A DNA stretch of 64,000 nucleotides from Stentor roeselii (Eukaryota; Ciliophora; Heterotrichea; Heterotrichida; Stentoridae). The position numbers and the translations under genes are program-made. The DNA is taken from assembly GCA_006503475.1 (NCBI GenBank), contig RSEH01000024.1, positions 124,001 to 188,000 of the forward strand, written 5' to 3'. Position 1 is the first letter of the stretch. Every line of letters starts with the position of its first letter. Shown in pieces: positions 36,722 to 45,873 of the stretch. The notes below the pieces were generated by a model. The model ran no database searches and was not told the DNA's origin. It saw only the letters and a list, made by a program, of their open reading frames with translations.

Positions 36722-38153
36722 TTTAATGGATGGGGATTTAATTAATAGTTGATGTATTTGGAGTAGTGATTATTATTTTTTTTAAGGTTTTTTTAGAAAA
36801 TTTATGGGGATAAGGGAGAGTTAGTGAGGATTGACTTGGAATGAGGAAAATTGTGTGTTTAAAGCATTTATGAGTTCATTTCTGAATTATTTATAATCTA
36901 TTCAAAGTCAGACAGTTTCACTCATCTGGCACAAAAAACATTTAATTATTAGAATCCTATTGCACTTTCATGCTTAACACTTTTAGTCTCTCAGAAGAAA
37001 AGAACTTTCAATTGATTTACACTGTTCATCGGCTTATAAAAATTGATCTCAACAAAAAGATATAGAATCCCAGGAATTTTTTGGTTTTTTAGAAAGGGTA
37101 AGGAGAGTAAACATTCTGACAGAAAAAAGGCATGTCTGGAATCTGAAAATTAAAGAATTTGAGATATTTAATAGTAGATATTTTCTTTGGAGTCTTTAAT
37201 CATTCTCATATTTACTAAAATACTCTAGTATTCGAATAAACCCTTCATTTGAATATTAATTTTTCTTTAACATCTACAGATGTCCAATAGTATTAAATAG
37301 TTAAAATTAGAAATAAAGCTTTATTCAGTCACTTATCATTAATCTTTTAATCTCATATATCAGGGGCCACTAATTATAACTAATCTAATTTAAGGTTTAA
37401 GTTTTCTTAGCCATTTGGTAGATTGATGTCTTGATTGATGATATCCGGCTACTATTCTTTTGGTTAAATTATCAAAAATGTACACTTCTGTCTCTTACAA
37501 TCTGAAAAAATATTACATTCTTGTAAAAAATACTTGCTTCTTTTATCATACACTCTAATTAAAAAAACCTTGTTTTTTGTTACCAACTATATATCTTAAA
37601 CAGACTCGATAAAAATTACATTCTTTTTGATTTTACTTCCTTTTTATCAATCACGATAATTGAAAGCCTTAGGAGCTTTTTATGAGATACGATTATCTTA
37701 TAAGGATTACCGATTTCAATGCAAAATTCATTTTCATTACCTCTATTAACATTTTGGTAGTTCACTGACTGATATAATTGATTATTAAATGATTCAGATG
37801 AAATATTAGGTGCTTTTACTTATTGATTTTACCAGGTTCAGTAGATACAGGTTTAGCGAAGAAATTTTTTACCACTCTCTTAACTATTACTCTCGGTTGA
37901 TTTGGTTTAACTGAAAATTTTTTACACTTATACTGAAAATTACATTTGGCTGATTTATTTTTGCTACATTTTTTTACTATTCTACTGAAAATTACAGTTG
38001 GTTCATTTACCTTCACTGAATTAACTTTATTATTCTTTTATTTCTTACAACTGTTTTATATCGGGTATCTTCAGGTGGTAAATTATTCTAATAAGGTTCA
38101 CAGCTTTTAGTACATACCTGGTAGTCGAATATCAACTTTTATCTTTTACAAGC
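36722..38153. other. longest gene-poor stretch of the window
   Basis: About 1.4 kb with no convincing gene. It is AT-rich, and all frames are closed except a 66-codon minus-strand frame at 37816-38016 that lacks an ATG and shows an imperfect internal repeat. No tRNA boxes, terminal inverted repeats or transposase fragments were seen. It could be promoter for the DJ-1 pair, a decayed gene, or hold a non-coding RNA that cannot be recognised by eye. Confidence 0.5.
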
Positions 38154-38768
38154 TTATCTAAAAAACAGCCTTTTATGATTCACCTGAATAACTTTTGCAA
38201 TCTTTTTACAAATACAAATAAAAGTAAAAGCTTGATCATGAGTTAAAGTAATATAATCAGCAAAATCAACATTATAGGAAAATTGCTTAAGAAAAACCTT
38301 AGCAGACTCTTGATCTATAAAAGTTCCTACAGGATTATAAGAATATCCAGGTCCTTTTTAGCACCTACCATAAACCACTTTAAAATCCTTCTCAAAAATC
38401 ATCTTTGCGGAATCAACAATTTTTGATATTTGGAACTTGTCTATATTCACCTCTTGAACATCATATATAGACATCGCCAACCTGCTTGATTCCTTCAAGG
38501 ATTTTAAGGTTTTATGAGAGACTTTCTGTATTTCTTTGATGAGTTTTTCAGTTTCGGTCAAAATCTGCTGTCTCATCATGTTATACTTACTCATAATCAT
38601 CGAATGATTAACCTGTCTTATTTCTTCAGCGGAAAGTTTCGTAGGCTGATGCCCGTCTAAAGTCATGTGCTGGCCTGAGTGGATTTGGCAAAGGTAAGTT
38701 GAACTAGAGCATTCTCTGCATATAGCCCAGATAGCTGGAGTGCTACAGTTCCTTATACAGCAACTCAT
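38154..38768 (-). CDS. B-box-like zinc-finger protein, two exons, 199 aa
   Basis: Exon 1 is 38369-38768 and exon 2 is 38154-38353, split by a 15-nt intron. Residues 3-45 have Cys/His spacing like a B-box (CCIRNC, CRECSSSTYLC, IHSGQH, DGHQPTKL). A coiled-coil helix follows (about 55-100), and then an unassigned C-terminal segment ending in TAA. Without splicing the frame would stop after YGRC. The layout of a B-box plus coiled coil resembles TRIM-like proteins lacking the RING. A similar Cys-rich N-terminus is fused to a GTPase at 54875-55777. Confidence 0.7.
38354..38368 (-). other. 15-nt spliceosomal intron
   Basis: On the minus strand the intron is GTAGGTGCTAAAAAG. It contains an in-frame TAA, and removal (phase 1) opens a further 65 codons. 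It has A at intron position 10. Confidence 0.75.
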
Positions 38769-39459
38769 TTTATAAAAATGAAGAAAATAGTTAGATTTAA
38801 GTTAATTTTCAAGATGTTTATTTACTTATCTTTGACTTTTAACTATGAACTGATAAATATAGAATAAGTGTTTTTCTAATGGAAATGTGGATAAAGCTAT
38901 GATCGTAGATGTAATGATTTATTCACTATGATAGAAATTAGTAGTTGATATTGAATAAGGTTTCTTTTAGAACACTTTTATTATCTAAAGTTTTGATTTT
39001 ATAACTTGGATTTATAACCTAGTGACTTTGAATCACTTAAGTTTGAATCTTTAGTATTGACCGAAATGCTGAAGACTTGTGATAAGGTTGCAGCTTCGAT
39101 TAAATACGCTCTAAAATAAGGATATAAGTATAATTTTGTATTCAATATTTGGATTTGTCTTACTTGAAATCATCCTTTTATCTTCGATTAAAAAATTCTC
39201 GCAGATATAGTTTTGATAGAAATTCTTTCTACTTTGGTAGATGGCCAGAAGTTTATGTTCTTGATTTAGTTTGATACAGTGAGATATTCAATAGAATTCA
39301 GATGAAATAAGATTAAAATAGTTTACAATTTCTTGATTCTTTATCCCTATTAAATAAAAAATTATGAATCACCCAATATTCAATTCCCAACTTCAACTCT
39401 AATAATAAAACCATCCCAATTCAACAAACCCAAACCATATAAATCCTTACCTCAATAAT
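38769..39459. other. intergenic region
   Basis: A 691-bp AT-rich gap lies between two minus-strand genes. No frame of note, no tRNA-like boxes and no repeats were seen. It likely carries the promoter of the B-box gene and the 3' end of the next gene. Confidence 0.6.
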
Positions 39460-40851
39460 TCACCTAGTTACAAGTTTTCTATTAGCAAATTTCTCCTCCA
39501 AAAAAGCAGTAATATCATAAATACCAAGAGCCTTAGCAAGTGACTTCTGACTTCCTAACTGAACAGCAGTGCTAACTCTTGGTAGTCCTTTAACAGCATT
39601 CCTATGAATCCTAAACTCACTACTCGATGTCTGTAATCTTGAGTTAATATTAAAATTTGTAATCTCCCTTCTTTTATTAACTTTCGCTGGGTCCAAAGGC
39701 GTGATTCTATGATATTCCTGAAGCACAGGCCTAGGAAGTGCTCCACTATTCTTAGAACGTTCCGTAAAAAGCAAGAAACAAGAATCACAAACCAAAGTTT
39801 GTTTACTTAAAAACAACGGATTATTCCTCATTTTCTCAAAAACAACAGGATTTATCTGCGGGTCGATTTTTTGAATAAGTTCAGGAATTTCATTACCATT
39901 GTTAACTTCGACGATGATTCGATAAGAAATCTCGCACATCTTGTCTACTTCCATAGGAAGAGAGCAATTTCGACAAAGAACAGTTTTCTGAAGTGCCATA
40001 GCTGACTGAGGCGCAAGTGAAAACTTATGAATGTTGACAGTCTCAGGCAAGTGCAGGTCAGGGTCGATGTTGATAGGATTAACGATAAGTTCTTCAAACT
40101 TATTTTTTCTACGAGTGAGTTCTGAAGACCTTTCTAGAAGATTATCTCGACATCTAACTGAGCAAGCCCTTACAAGCCAAATACGTCCATCTTTTGACTG
40201 TTTGAAATAAAGCACCATTCGAGATATCTCTAATTTGTTGCTTGTTACTTCAGAGATATGTCGAGTAAATCTTGAAATCAAGGAATAAAGATTTTCTTGA
40301 AGCTTTTCACTGCAGACTTGTTTTGTCTCACAGTGAAATTCCTCGCCTTCAAAAGTAACAGCTCGCTCGTAAAGGTCGAATCGGGTGTCGAACAGGTTTT
40401 TTTTATTTTCCCTGACTTCGAAAAAGATGAACTTTTGCATCCAAACAACTTGAATCATTGAATTTTTTGTTCCTTTTGGATCGATGAACTTCTGTAAGAT
40501 TCCTTCATTTGACTTTTTTCGTGAGTAGAGGAAATGGTTGAAGTTCTCGAGGTTTAGAAATTCGACGATTTTCTTGGAATGGTCGATGTACATGAACCAG
40601 GCGACTATCTCGCTTTGAGACACGTTTTTTGTGAAGAATTCTTTGATTATGTCAGTTTTTAACTTGTTTTGAGAACGCTTTTTTATTGAACCGTCTTTTG
40701 AAGTGAAGTACCAGAAACGTGGTTGTTGGTATTTGTAAATCACTGTGTCGGGTAAGAAGAAAAAGTGCTCTGAGATGTCTGGGTTCGCCTTTTGCCAGGC
40801 AAAATGGTAAATTATGTCGAGAAGGCCGTCTTCATCAAAGTTAAATGCCAT
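39460..40851 (-). CDS. conserved-looking orphan protein with a CxxC pair, 463 aa
   Basis: No family is recognised. The N-terminal half is rich in aromatic residues and has alternating strands and helices (DTVIYKYQQPRFWYFTSKDGS; VWMQKFIFFEVRENKKN). Around residues 190-240 there is a long amphipathic helix, then WLVRACSVRCRD. Two CxxC motifs, VLCRNCSLPM and LVCDSCFLLF, are separated by about 60 residues and may bind one zinc ion. The C-terminal 90 residues are basic and partly disordered. The folded appearance and clear length suggest a real conserved protein, possibly ciliate- or alveolate-wide. The stop is TGA. The start ATG sits at 40849-40851. Confidence 0.65.
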   Translation of the reverse strand: MAFNFDEDGLLDIIYHFAWQKANPDISEHFFFLPDTVIYKYQQPRFWYFTSKDGSIKKRSQNKLKTDIIKEFFTKNVSQSEIVAWFMYIDHSKKIVEFLNLENFNHFLYSRKKSNEGILQKFIDPKGTKNSMIQVVWMQKFIFFEVRENKKNLFDTRFDLYERAVTFEGEEFHCETKQVCSEKLQENLYSLISRFTRHISEVTSNKLEISRMVLYFKQSKDGRIWLVRACSVRCRDNLLERSSELTRRKNKFEELIVNPINIDPDLHLPETVNIHKFSLAPQSAMALQKTVLCRNCSLPMEVDKMCEISYRIIVEVNNGNEIPELIQKIDPQINPVVFEKMRNNPLFLSKQTLVCDSCFLLFTERSKNSGALPRPVLQEYHRITPLDPAKVNKRREITNFNINSRLQTSSSEFRIHRNAVKGLPRVSTAVQLGSQKSLAKALGIYDITAFLEEKFANRKLVTR

Positions 40852-40997
40852 TTAATTTGAAGGATTATTGATTTTTTAGAAGTTTCTTCTGAAACAAGAC
40901 AATTGTTGAAGATTTTTAAGATTTTTTTTAATTATTCTTCAACAAGGTTCAAGTTTTCTTATCTTTCATCAGCGCTGTTAATCAATAATTATCTCAT

Positions 40998-41327
40998 CTA
41001 AAATATTTCACATGTTTCTGAAGACATCGAAAGGCAACAACTCGGAATCGGTCGATCGGAGTCAAAAATTGATTCATTATTTCTAACTTCACGACTTTTC
41101 CAGTCGATATTCGAGACAAACTCTTCATTGTCGCTTCGAAATTCAACGATTTCAGACCCTTGAGAAATAAACGACTCCTTCTTCACGTTTCCCTGAAAAT
41201 CAACTTCAAATCGATGAGTTTCATAAAAAGTGTTGCTTGTCTGGCAGTTCCGACCTGAGTCCATCTGAGATTTGCGCTCGTCAAGACTTGCGTTATCCCT
41301 CAGGTCATCTTTACTTCGATCAGTCAT
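40998..41327 (-). CDS. hypothetical polar protein, 109 aa
   Basis: No family is recognised. The protein is rich in Ser, Asp, Glu, Asn and Arg with almost no hydrophobic core, so it is probably disordered. It lies in a same-strand run between the importin-like gene (upstream, 56 bp) and the orphan CxxC gene (downstream, 146 bp). An ATG and TAG bound the frame, but there is no homology support, so it could also be a chance frame or belong to a neighbouring transcript. Confidence 0.4.
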   Translation of the reverse strand: MTDRSKDDLRDNASLDERKSQMDSGRNCQTSNTFYETHRFEVDFQGNVKKESFISQGSEIVEFRSDNEEFVSNIDWKSREVRNNESIFDSDRPIPSCCLSMSSETCEIF

Positions 41328-41383
41328 ATTAATAAATAAGTCCTAGTTATAGCGGTAAATCTAAAGTTTAAATTTTAAGATTT

Positions 41384-42850
41384 TCAGTGATTTTCGATGT
41401 TTTCTTTTATTTCTAAACGTGTTGGCTCGAATTCTGAAATGATTTTTTCTTTTAGAGTGAATGGAATGTTGAAGTTTAACATTGATTTCGCAGTTAAACA
41501 ACACTCGTAGAGGAGGACTATGTCGTCTCTTGATGATTTGAAGATAAAGGATATCCAGAAGAAGACTCCTTCGAAGTTTTCAACGAATTTTAAGGATTTT
41601 CGGAGAAATTCGAGACCTTTTTTGTAGATGAATTTTAAATTTGGGGGTGGGATTGAATGGTTTTTTAGGATTTGGCTTAGGACTTCTTCGGTTTTTAGGT
41701 CTTCGTTTGATGTGTTTTTGTTTACTCTTGGAAGTAGAGAGAGAAGTGACAGGCTAATATAAAGCTGGTCAAATGGAAGACTATGCAAATTTGGTACCAA
41801 AGAATAAACCTGATCCTTACACTCAGGATAAAGTGTCAAAACTGTAACAAGTAACTTTTTAATACAATTCTCTTCCTTCTTCCTGCGCAAGACCTCAAAA
41901 TACTCCCCATTATTCCAAGTTTGCCAAAAATTTTCAAAACTTAAAAAACTCGAAGTTTTCTGCAAAATATTCAAAGCAAATCCTTTTAAAAGTCCAGCAG
42001 CTTCATCATTAGTTTCAATGATTTGCCTGATATTATAAACGACCTGCCTAACCAAAGCAAAGTACTTATCCTGTGTGATGTCAACATTAGTAATAATTGT
42101 GTAGTTAACCTTAAGATACTCCTCCAGTATCCTCTGAGTGAAAAGAGCTGGAAAAATATTTTCAATCAGATTCAAGCCCTTGAGTACCACCCTGAGCCTT
42201 CCTTCTCCATTCAGAGTATTAAGCAAACTATCAGACTTCCCCAAAAGTTCTAAAATCATTTCTGGGTCTTTCTTGACAGTTAAACTTTTAATGATAATCT
42301 TATCAAAATCCTCAGAATTAACAACATTCCACAACGGTCTTAAAAATGGATAAATCCTTAAAATCCAGTCTCTAAACTGTCGAAATTTTGTCCTTCTTTT
42401 AATCTGAGTCTTGATCAGAACTTTTAACACCCTGATGTCAACTTCATTCAAATTCCAGGCCTTTTGGTCAAAGTACTCTAAAAGTTCAGGCCAAGTCTCA
42501 TAAAAGTCGAACTTGCTGACTTGTTCCAAGCATTGAATCAAATGATTCACCCATGCGGGGTTTGGAGTAGTCTGCAAAAGTTTGAATAATAAGAAAGACT
42601 TTACTCTGGACTTCTGGTCTTGGGTGATATTTGATGAGCTCTGCAAAGCTGATGAGTGCCATTGACGAGTTATCACAGATTTCGCCAGGATCAGTGAAAA
42701 GACTTGCAGTTGGACATCTGGGCTTGATTCAAATGTGCTCAGCAGAGGAAGAAGAAGATTTCCTGAAGATTCTAAAGAGTTTAATTCAACCTCACTTGGA
42801 ATACGAAGACTGGCATCTGGACTTAGCGCATGTCTCAGCAGGTCTTCCAT
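41384..42850 (-). CDS. importin-beta/karyopherin-like protein, short form, 488 aa
   Basis: The N-terminal 65 residues match the importin-beta N-terminal domain: LLRHALSPDASLRIPSEVELNSLE followed by LLPLLSTFESSPDVQLQVFSLILAKSVI. This is the Ran-binding HEAT start of exportins and importins. HEAT-like helical hairpins continue to the end. Typical karyopherins are 850-1200 residues, so this is about half-length. No downstream intron restoring the frame was found after the TGA at 41384-41386. It could be a shortened karyopherin, a split gene or a diverged adaptor. Its start codon is 20 bp from that of the divergent PH-domain gene. Confidence 0.7.
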   Translation of the reverse strand: MEDLLRHALSPDASLRIPSEVELNSLESSGNLLLPLLSTFESSPDVQLQVFSLILAKSVITRQWHSSALQSSSNITQDQKSRVKSFLLFKLLQTTPNPAWVNHLIQCLEQVSKFDFYETWPELLEYFDQKAWNLNEVDIRVLKVLIKTQIKRRTKFRQFRDWILRIYPFLRPLWNVVNSEDFDKIIIKSLTVKKDPEMILELLGKSDSLLNTLNGEGRLRVVLKGLNLIENIFPALFTQRILEEYLKVNYTIITNVDITQDKYFALVRQVVYNIRQIIETNDEAAGLLKGFALNILQKTSSFLSFENFWQTWNNGEYFEVLRRKKEENCIKKLLVTVLTLYPECKDQVYSLVPNLHSLPFDQLYISLSLLSLLPRVNKNTSNEDLKTEEVLSQILKNHSIPPPNLKFIYKKGLEFLRKSLKFVENFEGVFFWISFIFKSSRDDIVLLYECCLTAKSMLNFNIPFTLKEKIISEFEPTRLEIKENIENH

Positions 42851-42870
42851 TAATCGGCTTATTATTTAAT

Positions 42871-43887
42871 ATGTTTGATGATGATGACTCTTGGATACAA
42901 AGTGATGAAGAAGATCACTTCCCAAAGACTTGCCCTGATTTACTTTGGAATGACTTGATTCAGTCCAGCCAGAAGTCAGGGTGGTTGAAGAAGATGTCTC
43001 GAGGTATCATCAAAAAGAACCTGCTTCAGAGGTGGTCTTATAGATTCTTCGCTTTGAACTCTCATAAGCTTTTTTTATTTAAATCACCTGAATCCAAGTT
43101 TCCTTGTGGAGTTATTGATTTTGATCAAGTGCAGATCTTTTTAACTCGTGAAGAAAATAAATTGATTTTGAATCCGAGTAATGGGGCGAATTTAATGACT
43201 TTGAGATTGTATGATGAAAGTGAATTGAATTTGTGGCAGGAATGTATTTTGTCGGTTATTTCTAGATCTAAAGGAACTCAAGAAGGGAAAATTGCACTGG
43301 GGAAAAAACAGAAATTTTGGAAATTTGAGAGAATTTGTGAATTTGATTTCTTGGAAGCGGCGGATACAGGTGACCTACTGCTTATTCGAAGCGAGACACT
43401 AGCTTCTAAAATCAGCAGAACTTTCATCAAAACTCACGACCGCATCGCACTAATCCTAAAGTACGTAAACGGAAAAGTAGCCTTATTCGAAAAAAACCAA
43501 TCAGGAAAAACTGAAATCCTCCTTTGGGATGATTTTTTAAAAGACTCCTCAATTTCCAGCACCCTAAATATCTTTTGGAGAAGACTAAACGTAGAAAAAA
43601 CCGACGAAATGATGATTCAACTCGAAGAATTCGTCCAAAACACCAGAACTCAAGATTACTCCTCAAACCTAAATCCAGCCCTTCAAAGCGAAAAGGTAAA
43701 ACTCGACGTTTCTCTATCATTTTCAGCAGATCTCATCTCAGAAGCCTATAAAGAAATGGGAATTCTCAGTAAAGAGTTCTCTCAAAAGCAATACATTCCT
43801 GAAGACTTCAGTAAAAACAAAGATCTAATCTTCGAACAAGGAGCAAGTCTCGACCGAGAACTGCTGATCGACTTCGACATTGATTAA
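42871..43887 (+). CDS. PH-domain protein, 338 aa
   Basis: After a short acidic N-terminus, a pleckstrin-homology domain spans about residues 34-132. It opens with SGWLKKMSRG, continues WSYRFFALNSHKLFLFKSP and ends with the C-terminal helix Trp in ELNLWQECI. The remaining 200 residues form an alpha/beta region (EFDFLEAADTGDLLLIRSE, RIALILKYVNGKVALF) that resembles NlpC/P60-like lipase or YiiX-type folds used by membrane-associated hydrolases; this is tentative. PH domains bind phosphoinositides, so membrane targeting is likely. The ATG at 42871 is chosen because longer starts run into the divergent importin-like gene. Its stop overlaps that of the CH-domain gene. Confidence 0.8.
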   Translation: MFDDDDSWIQSDEEDHFPKTCPDLLWNDLIQSSQKSGWLKKMSRGIIKKNLLQRWSYRFFALNSHKLFLFKSPESKFPCGVIDFDQVQIFLTREENKLILNPSNGANLMTLRLYDESELNLWQECILSVISRSKGTQEGKIALGKKQKFWKFERICEFDFLEAADTGDLLLIRSETLASKISRTFIKTHDRIALILKYVNGKVALFEKNQSGKTEILLWDDFLKDSSISSTLNIFWRRLNVEKTDEMMIQLEEFVQNTRTQDYSSNLNPALQSEKVKLDVSLSFSADLISEAYKEMGILSKEFSQKQYIPEDFSKNKDLIFEQGASLDRELLIDFDID

Positions 43888-45677
43888 ATTACTGAACCAT
43901 TAAAAGTCTTGTTAAACTTCATCAAAGCAAAAATCGTGTTTTGATACAACCTGTGAATCTCCTTCAACAACTTCCGAATATGTTCCCCATCACCTTCTAG
44001 AACTTTACTCTCAATAAAACAATTCCCTATTCCAAATGCTGACTTTTTCTTCAGCACTTCAAATGCAACACTAACATTTTTCGCAGCAGCTGCAGAAGTT
44101 TTAAGATTTTTTGAAACTCCAGGAAATTTTTTACTTTCAAGTTTTTCTAAAATTTCACATAAAACTTCTCCATTTTTAAATCTGCTGATTTTTTCTTGGG
44201 TTAAGTCCAAGTCTTTCGGAATTTTTACTCCGATTTTTTCGATCCAGTCAAAAGTGGAAAGATTTTTTTCTGATTGTTTTTTTAACTTTGGACTGATATT
44301 TCCCATGCTTGTGTCGAAGGAGCTTCGAAAGTTGGAGGCTGTTCGATAGGCGACTGGTGAGCTGGTTCTTGAGTTTATCATTGATTTTAATTGGAGGCTT
44401 TTTTCTGGACTTAGGTATACTGAGTTAGGGTTCCATAGAGATTTTTCTTCTGAGTAGCTGATGCTGAAGTTGAGTTGTTTTCCGTAGAAAGGACCGTCTG
44501 AATGGTAGTCTTCTCCTATTTTTCGCGGAGGGAGACCTGCACTGAATCGGTGAAGGTCTTCGAGTAATGAGGTTATGTAGAGAGTATTTGATTTTAACAC
44601 TTGTTTTGGCTCCCATAGGTAACCTTTGGACATTTCTGGTTGTGATTTTAAGATGTCGAAAATTTGTTCTAGGTTTTTTAAACAGTCTTGGTCTGAATTT
44701 GGAAATTTTAAATGTTCAATTTCAACTTTTAGTATTTTTTCAACTATTTTAATCAAAATAACTCCAGTTTTCATAGCTTTGCAAAGACTTAAAAAGTTTT
44801 CAGGGTAAAACTGAGTAAAAGGTTTGAGTCCAAAAACCCATTTAAAAACTGAATGTTGTAAATTTTTTATTTCAGCAGGTGAGTAAGGAAGTCCTAAGAA
44901 CTTGTCTTTATTTTGAAAGGTTTTCATGATTTTTCCAAGTAAAATCCAGACATTCTGTTCTTCCATCAGTTCTTCAATAGTGACTCCTCGGATCTCATCC
45001 TTGACTACAAAGACAACAGTTCTGATGTTGTCCCAAACTTCTTCCATGTTCTGAGGATGAGAAAAATACTCAAATTTTTCCTTTACTTGATTCAAAACCT
45101 TGGCAAGAAGGACTCCGTTTCGCATCGGGTCTCGCATTTGAGGAAGTCCTGGACGGATCAAGTAACTTAAGCCCAGGTCGTCGAGCCAGGAACGTATTTG
45201 ACTTGTTTCGACCTTGGCTATCACTTCTCGCTTTGATGGGGATGCGAAGTTGGAGTACTTGGAAACTTGTCTTAGGGGAACTGAGGTCGGCCTCATTATG
45301 TTTGAGGACTTTGGACCTGATGGCTTGTTGTAAAATCTTTGGATGTCGGATAATAAACCCCAGATGGTTTCTTCGTCGCCGTGTAAAATTGGATCGTAAC
45401 TCCATAAATAATTGCTTTGAAATTTTGGGAAACGACGGAGGTACTCAAGACCTTGTTTCAAATTAGCACGACAAGCAGAAAAAGTCTTAGGCGATCTATG
45501 AAAGCCTAAACTGCAACTGCGACCTTCAATCTTTTCTATTATTCTGCAAATCAAAGTGCCATCAATGCAGTGCTGTGGAACTTCATCCAAGGTGCAACTA
45601 ACAAGTCGAAGACCCATGAGCCACTCGTAGGTATCTTGCAAGGCTGAAGAGAAATACTGAAAACTTTGCTTGGGCAT
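43884..45677 (-). CDS. protein with three or four calponin-homology-like domains, 597 aa
   Basis: Repeated CH-like modules are visible. CH1 is at about residues 10-115 (YEWLMGLRLV, DGTLICRIIEKIEG, then WGLLSDIQRFYN). CH2 is at about 155-265 (IRSWLDDLGLSYLI, RNGVLLAKVLNQV). CH3 is at about 275-385 (VFKWVFGLKPF, MKTGVILIKIVEKI). CH4 is at about 470-590 (FDWIEKIGVKIP, FKNGEVLCEILEKLE, then LLKEIHRLYQN). CH domains bind actin or, in cilia, microtubules. The linker before CH4 is Ser-rich and disordered. The array looks like a cytoskeletal crosslinker similar to ciliary CH proteins. The stop codon overlaps that of the convergent PH-domain gene in the tetranucleotide TTAA. Confidence 0.8.
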   Translation of the reverse strand: MPKQSFQYFSSALQDTYEWLMGLRLVSCTLDEVPQHCIDGTLICRIIEKIEGRSCSLGFHRSPKTFSACRANLKQGLEYLRRFPKFQSNYLWSYDPILHGDEETIWGLLSDIQRFYNKPSGPKSSNIMRPTSVPLRQVSKYSNFASPSKREVIAKVETSQIRSWLDDLGLSYLIRPGLPQMRDPMRNGVLLAKVLNQVKEKFEYFSHPQNMEEVWDNIRTVVFVVKDEIRGVTIEELMEEQNVWILLGKIMKTFQNKDKFLGLPYSPAEIKNLQHSVFKWVFGLKPFTQFYPENFLSLCKAMKTGVILIKIVEKILKVEIEHLKFPNSDQDCLKNLEQIFDILKSQPEMSKGYLWEPKQVLKSNTLYITSLLEDLHRFSAGLPPRKIGEDYHSDGPFYGKQLNFSISYSEEKSLWNPNSVYLSPEKSLQLKSMINSRTSSPVAYRTASNFRSSFDTSMGNISPKLKKQSEKNLSTFDWIEKIGVKIPKDLDLTQEKISRFKNGEVLCEILEKLESKKFPGVSKNLKTSAAAAKNVSVAFEVLKKKSAFGIGNCFIESKVLEGDGEHIRKLLKEIHRLYQNTIFALMKFNKTFNGSVI

Positions 45678-45873
45678 TATTTGAAATTATTTCAATAAGA
45701 AGATGCCCAAAACGAAGAAAAAAAAAATTCAACTTTTGCATAAATTTCATAAAACATAAAAACCCTAAAAAAAATATTTTTCTGTTAATCAGAAAATTTT
45801 CAATTCTTTAAAGCATCTCTTAATCTTAGTTAAAAGATAATAAAACTACATCATTCATTAGTTCATATTTTAA

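Noticed and set aside
37816-38016. 66-codon minus-strand frame with imperfect internal repeats
   Set aside because: It starts at GTG with no ATG, has a stop shortly upstream, and no 15-nt intron of the GTA-N6-A-N3-AG form that would link it to another frame was found.
42631-42870. Upstream extension of the PH-domain protein
   Set aside because: It lies antisense to the conserved importin N-terminal domain, which explains the open frame.
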